From an uncultured Clostridia bacterium (GTDB taxonomy: Bacteria; Bacillota_A; Clostridia; Oscillospirales; Oscillospiraceae): 5,941 bases of DNA. The translations under genes were made by a program, and so were the position numbers. Below are positions 5,866-5,941 of the stretch, in pieces. How positions within the stretch are numbered: the stretch's first letter is position 1; each line of letters opens with the position of its first letter. The stretch is from contig CAMVGI010000090.1 of NCBI GenBank assembly GCA_947166955.1, forward strand, positions 1 to 5,941, given 5' to 3'. The notes below the pieces were generated by a model. The model was not told where the DNA came from. It did no database searches and saw only the letters and a list, made by a program, of their open reading frames with translations.

Positions 5866-5941
5866 TGTTCCGCCTGCTCTTCCGCGTATTCGTGGTGCAG
5901 CAGCTCGTGCGCGCGCTCGGCGAGACCTTCGCCGTACATCG
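5862..5941 (-). CDS. 3' end of an unidentified gene, coupled to the DUF6472-type gene
   Basis: Only the last 25 codons and the TGA stop at 5862-5864 are in the window. The protein ends with a hydrophilic, helix-prone, His/Glu-rich tail (AERAHELLHHEYAEEQAEQ). I cannot assign a family from this. Support for it being coding is the frame open to the window edge and the 4-bp ATGA overlap with the next gene, typical of an operon pair. An ATG at 5939 would give a 25-residue protein but has no visible upstream context, so the true start is probably outside the window. Confidence 0.6.
   Translation of the reverse strand, partial: MYGEGLAERAHELLHHEYAEEQAEQ

Overview
This is a GC-rich, gene-dense bacterial chromosome segment. 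It most likely comes from a Clostridia member of the Bacillota (Oscillospiraceae-type gut anaerobe). The evidence is protein-family content: a tandem radical SAM / DUF4130 DNA-repair pair, a BlaR1-type membrane anchor with a KKPAFWVI signature, a PcrA helicase with an insertion between motifs I and Ia, and a small DUF6472-type Cys protein. The assignment is by recognition, not by a search.

Layout. Positions 1-1791 (minus strand) form a DNA-repair operon. Reading from its promoter it holds a perfect-consensus sigma-A promoter with LexA-box-like sequence in its spacer, a 62-residue single-pass membrane protein, a radical SAM putative DNA modification/repair protein, and the first 69 codons of its DUF4130 partner, which is cut by the window edge. 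The 185-bp gap at 1718-1902 is AT-rich and divergent, with control signals for both directions. Positions 1903-3069 (plus) encode a membrane-anchored extracytoplasmic protein that looks like the C-terminal part of a BlaR1/M56-type sensor without its protease domain; a GTAGT/ACTAC dyad lies upstream. Positions 3066-3114 hold a promoter for the next gene interlaced with a perfect long inverted repeat. Positions 3124-5646 (plus) encode an 840-residue PcrA/UvrD helicase, followed by a strong terminator at 5649-5680 shared with convergent minus-strand genes. Positions 5692-5941 (minus) hold a 57-residue Cys-containing DUF6472-type protein, translationally overlapped with the 3' end of an unidentified gene.

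The theme is DNA repair: a possible SOS-controlled operon and a repair/replication helicase flank a remodelled sensor gene. The points most worth testing are: (i) the SOS-like promoter in front of a tiny membrane protein, which could be a SidA-like division inhibitor; (ii) a sliding-clamp-binding-like motif at the C-terminus of the radical SAM protein; (iii) the inverted repeat whose arms flank the pcrA -10 box and whose right arm holds the pcrA ribosome binding site; (iv) the protease-less BlaR1-like protein. No mobile element, CRISPR array, tRNA or rRNA is visible.
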